Shown: positions 52,655-61,746 of the stretch, one piece after another | How positions within the stretch are numbered: position 1 is the stretch's first letter | Layout: each line of letters begins with the position of its first letter | Assembly (NCBI RefSeq): GCF_003403295.1 | Contig: NZ_QUWV01000004.1 | Coordinates: forward strand, 1 to 62,231 | Direction of reading: 5' to 3' | DNA length: 62,231 bases | DNA from: Komagataeibacter melaceti | GTDB lineage: Bacteria; Pseudomonadota; Alphaproteobacteria; Acetobacterales; Acetobacteraceae | Program-made: the position numbers and the translations under genes | Notes under the pieces: model-generated | What the model was told of the DNA's origin: nothing | Database searches by the model: none | Seen by the model: the letters and a program-made list of their open reading frames with translations, nothing else

Positions 52655-53233
52655 TTATTTAGGGATGATGCGATATAGCAGGGCATCATCCCCGCCATCC
52701 GGTATCAGGGCAAGGCGGGTCCGGGAATTGCAAACCATGAATTCACCCGGCAGGCATATACCCTTTACCCCGGATGGGCACTGAAATTCCCATCTGCCAC
52801 GCGCAACGATAAATGCCAGGATGTCACACGGTGGATGTGTCCGATCCACAGGCTCCAGACTGTATGCACTGCCGGACACATGCATCAGGTTCACCACCTG
52901 TACGGGGCCGTCCGCAAGGGTGGCGGATACCTGCGATTCTCCTGAAAACGTAAAAACTTCTCCCGGCCTGCCCAGATGTACCTTACTGCCATCCGAGGCG
53001 CGCAGGACCAGCCCATTCCCCTGCACAAGGGCTATATGCCTTGTCATGCCGGAAAAAAGCGAAAAATCCCCCTCACGATCAATTTCAGCAATACTCAGCC
53101 GCCAGACGGCGTTGCGGAGCAGAACACGGGTGATCCCACGCCCATTTTTCCATGGCTGGGGAATAAGCCCGGCAATGGATGCCACCCTGTTCTCCGCAGG
53201 GAAGAGATTGCCATTTTCTTCATCTGGTTTCAT
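52655..53233 (-). CDS. hutD: HutD/Ves-family cupin protein
   Basis: A 192-residue cupin-like protein with PQPWKNGRGITRVLLR at the N-terminus, WRLSIAEIDREGDFSLFSGMTRHIALVQGNGL in the first barrel and CDILAFIVARG later, as in HutD. HutD is thought to set the upper limit of hut expression in Pseudomonas by binding a pathway metabolite; it is not an enzyme of the pathway. It is divergent from hutC with a HutC-type box between them. Confidence 0.88.
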   Translation of the reverse strand: MKPDEENGNLFPAENRVASIAGLIPQPWKNGRGITRVLLRNAVWRLSIAEIDREGDFSLFSGMTRHIALVQGNGLVLRASDGSKVHLGRPGEVFTFSGESQVSATLADGPVQVVNLMHVSGSAYSLEPVDRTHPPCDILAFIVARGRWEFQCPSGVKGICLPGEFMVCNSRTRLALIPDGGDDALLYRIIPK

Positions 53234-53269
53234 AAGGCTGTGGAATCCTGTTTATGTGTTTGCGTTATA

Positions 53270-53279
53270 TGTAAGTACA
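53270..53279. promoter_or_regulatory. HutC operator candidate in the hutD/hutC divergent region
   Basis: TGTAAGTACA, a perfect TGTA-NN-TACA inverted repeat, 37 bp upstream of hutD and about 100 bp upstream of the chosen hutC start. It is consistent with autorepression by HutC. Confidence 0.55.
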
Positions 53280-53377
53280 ATAATCTACAAGCATGATTGA
53301 TGACCAGCCGACCGGAACCATCCGGGATCATATCGACACTCAAGAGAAGCAAAGGTAGGGGAGACGTGCAGCAGACC

Positions 53378-54091
53378 ATGGACAAGGCGAAAACGGTCGC
53401 GCGTTATGAACAGGTGAAAGCCTTCATAATCGAGCGGATTGACTGTGGAGAATGGGAGGTTGGCCACCGGCTCCCCTCCGAACACGAACTGGTTGAAAAA
53501 CTGGGCGTGTCACGCATGACCATCCATCGGGCGCTGCGTGAACTTACCGCAGACGGGATCGTCCGCCGTGCCCAAGGTGTGGGAACTTTCGTCGCCCAAC
53601 CCGCCAAGCATGTTGAACTGCTCGAAATCCGCGATATTGTTGATGATATCGTGGCAAGCGGCCATCAGCACAGGGCGGAAGTCATTGCGGCTGAAACCAT
53701 CCGTGCCGATAGCGACCTTGCAATTGCATTCGAGCAGAGGGCAAGCACGCGACTGTTCCGTACCCTGATCGTACATTACGAGGATGACCTGCCCCTGCAA
53801 CTGGAGGAACGTTTTGTTTCACCCCAGTTTGCGCCTGATTATCTGGAACAGGATTTTACCACAACGAATCCGCACAGGCATCTGTATGGAATAGCTGGGC
53901 CTGAGGAAATCGAGCATGTGGTCTTTGCCGTAACGCCGCCGCCTGACATCTGCTCCCTGCTTCAGCTCAAGAAACCGGAGGCCTGCCTGCAACTGGTCCG
54001 GCGGACATGGGTGGAAGGTCGCGTAGTCATGAAAGGTATTTTTACCTATTCCGGCAATCGGTACAGTTTTGGCGGCCGTTACCGGGCCTGA
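53378..54091 (+). CDS. hutC: Histidine utilisation repressor HutC (GntR family)
   Basis: GntR/HutC regulator of about 237 residues. The winged helix-turn-helix (VGHRLPSEHELVEKLGVSRMTIHRALRELTADGIVRRAQGVGTFV) is followed by a UTRA effector domain (VASGHQHRAEVIAAE … RLFRTLIVHYEDDLPLQLEERFV). In Pseudomonas, urocanate is the inducer. I choose ATG 53378 (MDKAKTVARYEQVKAF); TTG 53297 or ATG 53300 would add about 27 residues. It is read into the lyase gene 34 bp downstream. Confidence 0.9.
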   Translation: MDKAKTVARYEQVKAFIIERIDCGEWEVGHRLPSEHELVEKLGVSRMTIHRALRELTADGIVRRAQGVGTFVAQPAKHVELLEIRDIVDDIVASGHQHRAEVIAAETIRADSDLAIAFEQRASTRLFRTLIVHYEDDLPLQLEERFVSPQFAPDYLEQDFTTTNPHRHLYGIAGPEEIEHVVFAVTPPPDICSLLQLKKPEACLQLVRRTWVEGRVVMKGIFTYSGNRYSFGGRYRA

Positions 54092-54125
54092 CCGGTCAAT
54101 GATAACGATATGAAAGTGCCCCCGC

Positions 54126-55619
54126 ATGCCTGAAATCGTGCTGGACCGGCCACTGACGCCGGGACAGGTTTGTGATGTTGCGCGCCGGAAATACCCTCTG
54201 CGCCTTTCTGAGGCCGCGCGGGCAAGGCTAAAGAAAGCCAACCAACGCCTGCGCATACTGGTGAATGGGGAGGCGGCGGCATATGGCCTGAATACGGGTG
54301 TTGGCGGCCTGTCCGATACCCGCATTACGCCCGAGAAACAGTCCGTCCTATCCCGCAAGATCCTGTTCAGCCACGCAACGGGTGTGGGCCAGCCATTAAG
54401 CAGCGAGCAGACACGCGCCATCATGGCCTGTGCAGTGAATCAGTACTGTCTTGGGTATTCCGGCCTGAGGGAAGAAATCGTTGACCGTCTGGTAGCTCTC
54501 CTGAAACATGACTGTCTGCCGATCGTGCCGCGTGACGGGTCAGTCGGGTACCTAACCCATATGGCGCATATTGCCCTTGCGCTGACAGGATATGGCGAAC
54601 TCCAGTGCGGGAATAATATCCGCAGGCCTGCGGCACTGGTGCTACAGGATCTGGGGTTTGCTCCCCTTATCCTTGAAGCCAAGGAAGGGTTGTGCCTAGT
54701 CAACGGCCTGTCCTGTGTCACTGGCATTGCCTGCCTTGTCATGGAAGATGCTTGGGTCTGCCTTGACTGGGCCAACCGGATCGCCACTGCGTGTTTTGAT
54801 ATTCTGGGTGGTCAGCAGACGGCTTTTGATCCCCGATCCGCAGCCCTTCGGATGATGCCCGGTCATCGGGACATTTCCCACTATATGAACGAAAACCTTG
54901 CCGGCTCCATCCACATCGCCAGGGCTGCGGGACAGCGCACACAGGATGCTTTGAGCCTGCGCGCCATTCCCCATATCCATGGTTCCATCCACGACGCCCT
55001 GCGCAATATAATGGAAACCGTCACGCAGGAACTGGAAAGCCTGTCGGATAATCCCGCGATCATGGAAGATGAAAGCGGCATAGGCGCATTTTCACAGGCA
55101 CATGCCGTGGGGGCGAGCATGGCCCGCGTCATGGATGAGGCCGCGATTGCATTGGCCAGTCTGGGCGCTATTTCCGAACGTCGTCTTGATCGTATGGTCA
55201 ATCCGCTGACCAGTCCGTTCGCGCCGTTCCTGTCCAGTGATTCCGGCACCGGCAGCGGCTTTATGATCGCCCAGTACACGGCATCATCCCTGACCGGCGC
55301 AAACCGCCGCCTTGGCGCGCCAGCCTGTCTGGATGGCGGGATTACGTCAGGATTGCAGGAAGATATTCTTGTGCACGCAACGCCTGCCGCCCTTAAGGCT
55401 GCTGACGTTGTACGGAACACGCGCACCATTCTGGGTATCGAATTGCTGGCGCTGTGTCAGGCTATGGATCTGGCCGGGCTGGTCGATGAGGTCTCACCTT
55501 CGACACGCGCCCTCTATACTGCCGTCAGGGAACAGGTGCCGTTTTATGAGGAAGACCATCCCCTCTCCGACGATATGATGCATATCTCGGGCTGGATGAA
55601 AACACAGCCCCCCGGTTAA
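54126..55619 (+). CDS. HutH-like ammonia-lyase family protein lacking the MIO triad
   Basis: A 497-residue member of the HAL/PAL superfamily in the place of hutH. Family features are present: AAAYGLNTGVGG with the conserved Tyr, LEAKEGLCLVNGLS, SDNPAI, ISERRLDRMVNP, GSGFMIAQY and GLQEDIL. Normal histidase has GSVGASGDLAPLAHM, whose Ala-Ser-Gly cyclises to the electrophilic MIO cofactor. Here residues 138-149 read GSVGYLTHMAHI: the triad and neighbours are missing, with the frame clean on both sides. A classical histidase reaction is therefore doubtful. Ergothionase, a family member that expels trimethylamine, is the precedent I recall; hercynine or ergothioneine are candidate substrates. Its end overlaps the MFS gene tail by 4 bp. 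Confidence 0.85.
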   Translation: MPEIVLDRPLTPGQVCDVARRKYPLRLSEAARARLKKANQRLRILVNGEAAAYGLNTGVGGLSDTRITPEKQSVLSRKILFSHATGVGQPLSSEQTRAIMACAVNQYCLGYSGLREEIVDRLVALLKHDCLPIVPRDGSVGYLTHMAHIALALTGYGELQCGNNIRRPAALVLQDLGFAPLILEAKEGLCLVNGLSCVTGIACLVMEDAWVCLDWANRIATACFDILGGQQTAFDPRSAALRMMPGHRDISHYMNENLAGSIHIARAAGQRTQDALSLRAIPHIHGSIHDALRNIMETVTQELESLSDNPAIMEDESGIGAFSQAHAVGASMARVMDEAAIALASLGAISERRLDRMVNPLTSPFAPFLSSDSGTGSGFMIAQYTASSLTGANRRLGAPACLDGGITSGLQEDILVHATPAALKAADVVRNTRTILGIELLALCQAMDLAGLVDEVSPSTRALYTAVREQVPFYEEDHPLSDDMMHISGWMKTQPPG

Positions 55620-56839
55620 ACGGGGGTTGCCTGCACGATCTTGCTCCGCACCATATCTTCGTGCTGGTGCTGGCGAATTTCACGGAACAGGATGGGTAGC
55701 CCGATCGGCATGCTGATAACGCAGGCAATAAAACCGGCAACGCCCAAAGTGGTAAAGGATGCATGATCAACGATCAGCCCGCCAATGGGCGCACCCAGTG
55801 CGTAGCCCATACGGTCCATGCCGCCACAGAAGGTGCCTACCCGCCCGGTGTGATCCAGCGTTGCGGCACTGCCCAGCAGCCAGGCGTAGGATAGCATGGA
55901 ACAGTTCCAGTAAATGACCACGCCGGTTGTATAGACCCATGCATTCCCGGCCGAACAGGCCAGAAGCCCCCCTACGCCTACCCCAAGGAGGGTCAGCGTA
56001 AGAAAGACATCCCTACGTAATCTGTCCGCAAGACCACCGAATAGAAAGCTGACCCCAACACTGGAGAGGATGCAAAGGGTGGAGAGAAGGACAATATAAT
56101 TAGCCGACAGGTTCAGGGAGCGTCCTACCGTTTCAGCAAAGGACCAGATAATGCTGGAACCAAGGGATGACCCGACCCATATGCACAGTAACGCAATCGC
56201 CCCGGGCGTGAACGATACCGTGCCGCCACGCCTGCTGGGCGGCGGCGCCATGGGGACATGCCGCAGCGTAAGCATGCAGGGGGCAAGGCAGATGACAATC
56301 CCGGCCAGCCCCACGAAGACCCCAAGCGCACCAAATACCTGCGTTGCATAGGGAATGGCATCAATGACGGCAACCAGAACAAGTTGCCCGCCCCCGTTGG
56401 CAATGGCGTATATCCGGTCAGGATTGTCGCTGGCTGCGGCCGCACAGACAAAGGACCGGCCCAGAAGGGCCTCCGCCAGACCAAAAACAATGGCGCAAGC
56501 CCAGAGCCAGATGAACGATGTCGCACCACTTGCGATCAGCAGTGAGGACATGACGGCAAGTGCGGCCCCCAGGAAGGCAGTGACGATAACGGGCAGGCGC
56601 AGATGCACTCTGGACAGGACGATCATGAAAACCGCAAAGGACATGATCTCGAAAAAGCCAAACAGGCTTGCCCGGCTGGCAGACTGATGCAGACCGGTCA
56701 TCAGCGCATCGATCTGGAATGGCATGACGGATGAGCCGAGATATGCAAATCCCGAACAGACACTCAGCCCAAGCGAAAGCAAAAGAAGTTTCCGATCAGA
56801 CGAACGGCGGCCGGTGCGTGTCCCTGTCATAATCATCAA
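55616..56839 (-). CDS. MFS transporter of the hut cluster
   Basis: A 407-residue major facilitator protein with about 12 membrane helices, and the loop GGLADRLRRDV between helices resembling the MFS motif A. It is read after hutU (60-bp gap holding a strong hairpin). It probably moves the substrate of the hut-linked lyase or an intermediate across the inner membrane; no similarity to the usual HutT permease is apparent. Substrate unknown. Confidence 0.82.
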   Translation of the reverse strand: MMIMTGTRTGRRSSDRKLLLLSLGLSVCSGFAYLGSSVMPFQIDALMTGLHQSASRASLFGFFEIMSFAVFMIVLSRVHLRLPVIVTAFLGAALAVMSSLLIASGATSFIWLWACAIVFGLAEALLGRSFVCAAAASDNPDRIYAIANGGGQLVLVAVIDAIPYATQVFGALGVFVGLAGIVICLAPCMLTLRHVPMAPPPSRRGGTVSFTPGAIALLCIWVGSSLGSSIIWSFAETVGRSLNLSANYIVLLSTLCILSSVGVSFLFGGLADRLRRDVFLTLTLLGVGVGGLLACSAGNAWVYTTGVVIYWNCSMLSYAWLLGSAATLDHTGRVGTFCGGMDRMGYALGAPIGGLIVDHASFTTLGVAGFIACVISMPIGLPILFREIRQHQHEDMVRSKIVQATPV

Positions 56840-56863
56840 TGCCTTGTCGTACCTGATAAAAGA

Positions 56864-56892
56864 AGGCGCGCTTCCACTACAAAAGCGCGCCT
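56864..56892 (-). terminator. Hairpin between hutU and the MFS gene
   Basis: AGGCGCGCTT (56864-56873) pairs perfectly with AAGCGCGCCT (56883-56892) around a 9-nt loop. On the minus strand it is followed by TCTTTTATC. It would end or attenuate transcription after hutU, so the MFS gene may be expressed at a lower level. Confidence 0.55.
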
Positions 56893-56898
56893 GATAGA

Positions 56899-58596
56899 CT
56901 ACTTGACCGTCGTAATCATGGGCAGATTAAGCCCTTTTTCATGAGCACAGTCGACGGCAATCTCATACCCAGCATCGGCATGGCGCATGACGCCAGTTGC
57001 CGGGTCATTCCACAGAACCCGGCCCAGCCGCTCGGCCGCATCCGCTGTTCCATCGGCAACAATCACCATGCCGGAATGCTGGGAGAAGCCCATACCCACG
57101 CCCCCGCCATGATGCAATGATACCCATGTCGCGCCTGATGCGGTGTTGAGCAGCGCGTTCAGCAGCGGCCAGTCGGACACGGCGTCCGATCCGTCACGCA
57201 TTGCCTCGGTTTCACGATTGGGGCTGGCCACCGACCCACTATCGAGATGGTCGCGACCAATAACGATAGGCGCCTTCAGTTCGCCTTTTGCCATCATTTC
57301 ATTGAAGGCAAGGCCCAGGCGGTGGCGATCCCCCAGACCTACCCAGCAGATACGCGACGGCAGGCCCTGAAACTGGATCTTTTCCCGCGCCATATCCAGC
57401 CAGTTGTGAAGGTGCCTGTCATCGGGCAATAGTTCCTTGACCTTCGCATCCGTCTTGTAAATGTCTTCCGGATCACCAGACAGCGCGGCCCAGCGGAACG
57501 GCCCGACACCACGGCAGAACAGCGGCCGGATATAGGCAGGGACAAAGCCGGGGAAGGCAAAGGCATCTTCCAGCCCTTCTTCCAGTGCCATCTGCCGGAT
57601 GTTGTTCCCGTAATCGAAGGTGGGAATACCCATACGGTGGAACGCCACCATCGCCGCGACCTGCGCCTTCATGGATTCCTTGGCCGCCTTTTCAACGGAT
57701 GCCGGATCGGTAACGCGCAGTTTTTCAGCCTTTTCCAGCGACCAGCCTGCAGGCAGATACCCATTCAGCGGGTCATGCGCCGATGTCTGGTCGGTAACTG
57801 CATCGGGGCGGATGCCGCGACGGACCAGTTCAGGAAACACTTCAGCGGCGTTACCCAGCAGGCCTACGGATACGGCCTCACCTTTAGCGCAGGCATCATG
57901 GATGATTTCCAGCGCCTCATCCAGACTGTCCACCTTACGGTCCAGATAGCCGGTTTCCAGACGCTTCTGTATGCGTGAAGGCTCACATTCCACGGCCAGC
58001 ATGGAGGCCCCGGCCATGACAGCGGCCAGAGGCTGTGCGCCACTCATGCCGCCCAGCCCACCGGTCAGTATCCACCTGCCCTTCAGGTCGCCGCCGTAAT
58101 ACTGGCGCCCCATTTCGACAAATGTTTCGTAGGTCCCCTGTACAATGCCCTGACTGCCGATATAGATCCACGAGCCAGCCGTCATCTGGCCGTACATCAT
58201 AAGTCCGGCACGATCGAGTTCGTTGAATTTTTCCCAGTTGGCCCAATGCGGGACAAGGTTTGAATTGGCGATCAGCACACGTGGCGCATTGGCATGCGTG
58301 CGGAATACCCCCACCGGCTTGCCTGACTGTACTATCAGGGTTTCCTCATTCCCCAGATCCTTAAGACATTCGACAATACGGTCATAGCAGGCCCAGTTGC
58401 GTGCTGCCCGTCCAATACCTCCATAGACCACCAGTTCAGACGGTTTTTCCGCGACTTCGGGATCGAGGTTATTCATCAGCATGCGCATGGCTGCTTCTGT
58501 CTGCCATGACCTGGCGGTAATTTTAGCACCACGGGCGGCGCGGATGACGCGATCATTTGCCAGACGAGAATTGGAAGTAAAGATTGACTGGTTCAT
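56899..58596 (-). CDS. hutU: Urocanate hydratase HutU
   Basis: A 565-residue NAD-dependent urocanase giving imidazolone propionate. It is classical throughout: [58 protein letters not shown]-like [17 protein letters not shown] with the active-site Cys, and [24 protein letters not shown] 58596 has GGGAG nine bases upstream. This typical urocanase shows that true urocanate is the intermediate of the pathway. It follows the TonB receptor gene by 33 bp and is probably co-transcribed with it. Confidence 0.97.
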   Translation of the reverse strand: MNQSIFTSNSRLANDRVIRAARGAKITARSWQTEAAMRMLMNNLDPEVAEKPSELVVYGGIGRAARNWACYDRIVECLKDLGNEETLIVQSGKPVGVFRTHANAPRVLIANSNLVPHWANWEKFNELDRAGLMMYGQMTAGSWIYIGSQGIVQGTYETFVEMGRQYYGGDLKGRWILTGGLGGMSGAQPLAAVMAGASMLAVECEPSRIQKRLETGYLDRKVDSLDEALEIIHDACAKGEAVSVGLLGNAAEVFPELVRRGIRPDAVTDQTSAHDPLNGYLPAGWSLEKAEKLRVTDPASVEKAAKESMKAQVAAMVAFHRMGIPTFDYGNNIRQMALEEGLEDAFAFPGFVPAYIRPLFCRGVGPFRWAALSGDPEDIYKTDAKVKELLPDDRHLHNWLDMAREKIQFQGLPSRICWVGLGDRHRLGLAFNEMMAKGELKAPIVIGRDHLDSGSVASPNRETEAMRDGSDAVSDWPLLNALLNTASGATWVSLHHGGGVGMGFSQHSGMVIVADGTADAAERLGRVLWNDPATGVMRHADAGYEIAVDCAHEKGLNLPMITTVK

Positions 58597-58629
58597 GTAT
58601 ATGATCTCCCGTTAAGGTATATAAGGAGG

Positions 58630-61011
58630 TTAAAACCCTGCCGCGATTGTCATGGCGGTAGTAAAGCGGGGCGCAATGTAATATTCCGGCGCACTACCTG
58701 CGATTGCGGTCCCATGTACCCCCACTGCATTGTTCGCATTCAGTGCAGGGGAAGCGATGCCTGACAATACTTTCTCATCAGTCAGGTTGATGAAGGCGAC
58801 ACGGATTTCAGGGTGTTTGACAAAGCCCACGCTGGGAAGACGATAGCCCAGCGAAAGATTGAAGGTTTTATATGCGGGCATTTTCTCATCATCCATAAAG
58901 GTGGAGTACTGAGAGCCGGTGTATTTGAATGAGAAACTTCCGAAGATGTTCTTGTAGTCATAGACAAGACCTACCGCCCCCTGGAAAGAGGGACTGCGGA
59001 CAGCCGTTTTTCCAGCAGTTCGAAGGTAGTCATTCCCTACCTGAATATTGTTATCAATCGTGGCATGCAGGTATTCGACGGATACATATGGCGAGAAACC
59101 ATGGAATGGCATCAGGCCAGCTTCAAAATCCACCCCTCGGGATGTCTGCCCACCACCATTTATTGTCGAATAGACAGCAACGTTATTGACGTAACGGAGG
59201 CTAGAAACCTGTCGGTTTGTGAAGTTGTAGTTAAACAGGGCAAGGCTGGCATGAACATATTTGTCCTGATACCGGTAACCAAGCTCTTCAGAGATTGAGT
59301 ATTCCGGCTTGATGGCGGAATTGCCCTGTGTAGCAACGGCGCCGCCGGAATATGAATTATAGAGCGTATCATCAATGGGCATCAGGGTATTGGTCGTGCC
59401 ATTAACAAATATCTGATGATGGTTGTTGATTTTGTAAGTAATGGACACGCGCGGCAATGGCTCAAAGTTATTTGCCGTAACGTGATACTGTGGGCCAGGC
59501 AGGCTATTGGTACCATCCCGGCTCATCATCAATGTTTTCAGGCCACCAATAATTTTGAGACGGTTATGAAGCAGGGAAATTTCATCCTGCAGGTAAAGGG
59601 CATTGGTCTGTGAAATCGTCTGCTCTTTTTCCGCGTAATAGGGCTGCCCATTGGCCATGGTAACATCATGCGTGCTCCATGCGGAGCCTGCATCCCCCCC
59701 TGCCCCAACGGATGAAAATGGCATGGAAAGACTATCGACGCTGTACTGGTACCAATACCCGAACGTTACTTTCTGAACACCAAACTTTCTGGTCAGGGAA
59801 GCATTGACCCCGCCTACGGACTGCAACCCGACATAATCGCTACGTACGCTGCCGCCCGAAGCCGCGTAATCGGGAATGTTCAGGGAAACCGGTTGGGTTC
59901 CGTAATAATTCCCATCCGTTGATAACGAGGAAGATGCAGGCGAGTTCTGCATGGCATAAAGGAAATAAGGGGTTACATTCAGCTTTATTTTTTCAGGCAA
60001 TGTAAACTCAGATGGCATGCTGAGCATGATCTGCTCCCATTTCCACCGGTTCTGGGTCCAGTAATCGGAACTACCCGGACTGAATGTTCCCGACCATGCA
60101 TAACTTCGCCCGGATGCCTGCCAGTCCGCCATTGTTGGGTTGGGGTTATACATATAGTCCATATCAATGTAGGACCCCATCAGGCGGATCGTATCGCCGT
60201 TATTGAATTCCTTCTTGAAGCCGAAATCAACATGGCGGCGCGTCTGTCGGCCTGGCCCCAGGGAGTTTTTTGCCGTGCCGTTGGAAAAAGAAACATAAGC
60301 AGACAGCCCGGTATGGCCGATTTCACCAGTATCGAACCGGCCATAAAACCGTTCCAGATTCAGGGTGCCGTAGCTGTAGTCGATCAGGCCACCCATCTTT
60401 TTGCTCGGGTCCCGCATCGTTGTGGTAACCTGACCACCCGATGCATTGACCACTGGCGCTGCAATTGTGGATGAGCCCTGCGTCAGGCTGACGGAGTCAA
60501 TATCCTCCCCGTCGGCCCAGAACGAGGGATATCCGTTATAGGTCTCGATATCATTGACTGGCATCCCTTCCCATACCTGACCAACTTCGTTGCCACCCAA
60601 CCCACGCACACTCAACTGGGTATTGGCAGCGAAACCATATGGATCGCTCTGGGAAAGGTTAGCGCCGGGAGAAAGGGAAACCGCCTGATAGGCTGTCGTC
60701 GTGGAGGCCTGTTTGTTAATATATTCAGACGTAACGGTGCTGCGCATGTCGCCGCCCGTCTGAAGGGCCATCAGGCCACCACCCGCAATGCGTCGGACCC
60801 TGCCGTAAGCCCCGTTCTCGCCCTTGGCATGAACGTGTATCACCTCCGGCTTGGATGACGGCGTGCCACGTGTTGCAGCGGCTTTTCCATCATGCGCCGC
60901 CGTATTGACATGTGCATGAGTAGGTGATGCGGCGCTGGCCAGCGAGGTCGAGGCAAGAAAAGTAGCGGTGGAGAAGGCTAGACAGGCATGAGAACGTTTG
61001 ATGGTCAGCAT
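58630..61011 (-). CDS. TonB-dependent receptor of the hut cluster
   Basis: A 793-residue outer-membrane receptor with signal peptide (LAFSTATFLASTSLASA), a His-rich N-terminal stretch (HAHVNTAAHDGK), a plug domain (about residues 85-200; LSVRGLGGNEVGQVWEGMPVND) and a beta-barrel ending MTIAAGF with terminal Phe. It lies 33 bp upstream of hutU on the same strand. Its base composition appears lower in GC than the ure region. Its position suggests high-affinity uptake of the pathway substrate, which would be unusual for plain histidine. Confidence 0.9.
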   Translation of the reverse strand: MLTIKRSHACLAFSTATFLASTSLASAASPTHAHVNTAAHDGKAAATRGTPSSKPEVIHVHAKGENGAYGRVRRIAGGGLMALQTGGDMRSTVTSEYINKQASTTTAYQAVSLSPGANLSQSDPYGFAANTQLSVRGLGGNEVGQVWEGMPVNDIETYNGYPSFWADGEDIDSVSLTQGSSTIAAPVVNASGGQVTTTMRDPSKKMGGLIDYSYGTLNLERFYGRFDTGEIGHTGLSAYVSFSNGTAKNSLGPGRQTRRHVDFGFKKEFNNGDTIRLMGSYIDMDYMYNPNPTMADWQASGRSYAWSGTFSPGSSDYWTQNRWKWEQIMLSMPSEFTLPEKIKLNVTPYFLYAMQNSPASSSLSTDGNYYGTQPVSLNIPDYAASGGSVRSDYVGLQSVGGVNASLTRKFGVQKVTFGYWYQYSVDSLSMPFSSVGAGGDAGSAWSTHDVTMANGQPYYAEKEQTISQTNALYLQDEISLLHNRLKIIGGLKTLMMSRDGTNSLPGPQYHVTANNFEPLPRVSITYKINNHHQIFVNGTTNTLMPIDDTLYNSYSGGAVATQGNSAIKPEYSISEELGYRYQDKYVHASLALFNYNFTNRQVSSLRYVNNVAVYSTINGGGQTSRGVDFEAGLMPFHGFSPYVSVEYLHATIDNNIQVGNDYLRTAGKTAVRSPSFQGAVGLVYDYKNIFGSFSFKYTGSQYSTFMDDEKMPAYKTFNLSLGYRLPSVGFVKHPEIRVAFINLTDEKVLSGIASPALNANNAVGVHGTAIAGSAPEYYIAPRFTTAMTIAAGF

Positions 61012-61458
61012 AGCATCTTCTCAAAAATCTGTTCATATCGATTTCACAATGACAGATCAGGTTGCATATGCAACCTATTTTTTTTGCTTACATGTGAGAA
61101 AATATGCAGATTTTCACAAATTATATATAATTTATCTTTTTATATCAGTTTATTATGTTAATTTATATGTACTGACATTTAGGTAAGAAAACGCGGAATC
61201 GGTAGGAATGATGTTATCTGGATAAGAACCCTACAAAACTCACTGCCGCAATATGACCAGCGATATGTTAAGGCGCTATATAAATATATTAAATTCCATT
61301 TAATATCATAGTATTACGCCAAATTTCTTGCGCGGTCGTTCCTGCACTTTGCGAACATCACTAACAAATAAGACGGATGGAGCTGAATTTTGCCAAGTTG
61401 TATATACATTATGGTATTGCAGCAAAACCCATGATGCACTGCGATTAAATAGCCCTTA
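61012..61458. other. AT-rich upstream region of the TonB receptor gene
   Basis: About 450 bp with no gene and a markedly low GC content, especially 61050-61170. It contains a HutC-type box at 61399-61408. The right end abuts the probable left end of the IS5-family element, so the promoter region may have been cut by that insertion. Confidence 0.55.
61399..61408. promoter_or_regulatory. Third HutC-type box, upstream of the TonB receptor
   Basis: TGTATATACA, identical to the hutI/hutF box, about 390 bp upstream of the TonB receptor start. It extends HutC control to the tonB receptor-hutU transcript if the promoter lies here. Confidence 0.45.
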
Positions 61459-61740
61459 GAGGGTGTTATGTACTTTCGTGCGTGATTGGTTCAGTAATGC
61501 TGGATGACGCAAGTTCGGAAGCCGTACCTCTCTGACGTATCAGACGAAGAATGGTCGTTGGTTGTCCCGTATCTGGTTCTGATACGAGAGGACGCGGAAC
61601 AGCGGCGGCATGATCTGCGCGAACTGTTCAACAGGTTGCGCTACGTGATCCACTACGGGATTGCTTGGCGCGCCATGCCGAACGATCTGCCGCCTTGGTC
61701 GGCGGTCTATCGGCAATCCCGTCGCTGGATGGAGGCAGGC
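61459..61740 (+). mobile_element. IS5-family (IS1031-like) element, 5' part, interrupted
   Basis: Left part of an IS5-family element. The probable end is GAGGGTGTTATG preceded by TTA, a common target for these elements. The transposase frame runs to 61740 and is then broken by the IS21-type element. The exact terminus is inferred from the position of the transposase gene; the right end is outside the window. Confidence 0.55.
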
Positions 61741-61746
61741 TGTTGA
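61504..61746 (+). pseudogene. IS5-family transposase, truncated by IS21 insertion
   Basis: The N-terminal 78 residues of an IS5/IS1031-like transposase (YLSDVSDEEWSLVVPYL; LRYVIHYGIAWRAMPNDLPPW; QSRRWMEAGC). In intact relatives the frame continues with more than 150 further residues after EAGC; here TGT-TGA comes from the inserted IS21 end. The product lacks the DDE catalytic domain. Confidence 0.8.

Noticed and set aside
54126-55619. Missing MIO triad as a sequencing error
   Set aside because: A single indel would shift the frame. The frame is clean across GSVGYLTHMAHI and the flanking sequence is conserved, so a real in-frame difference is more likely.
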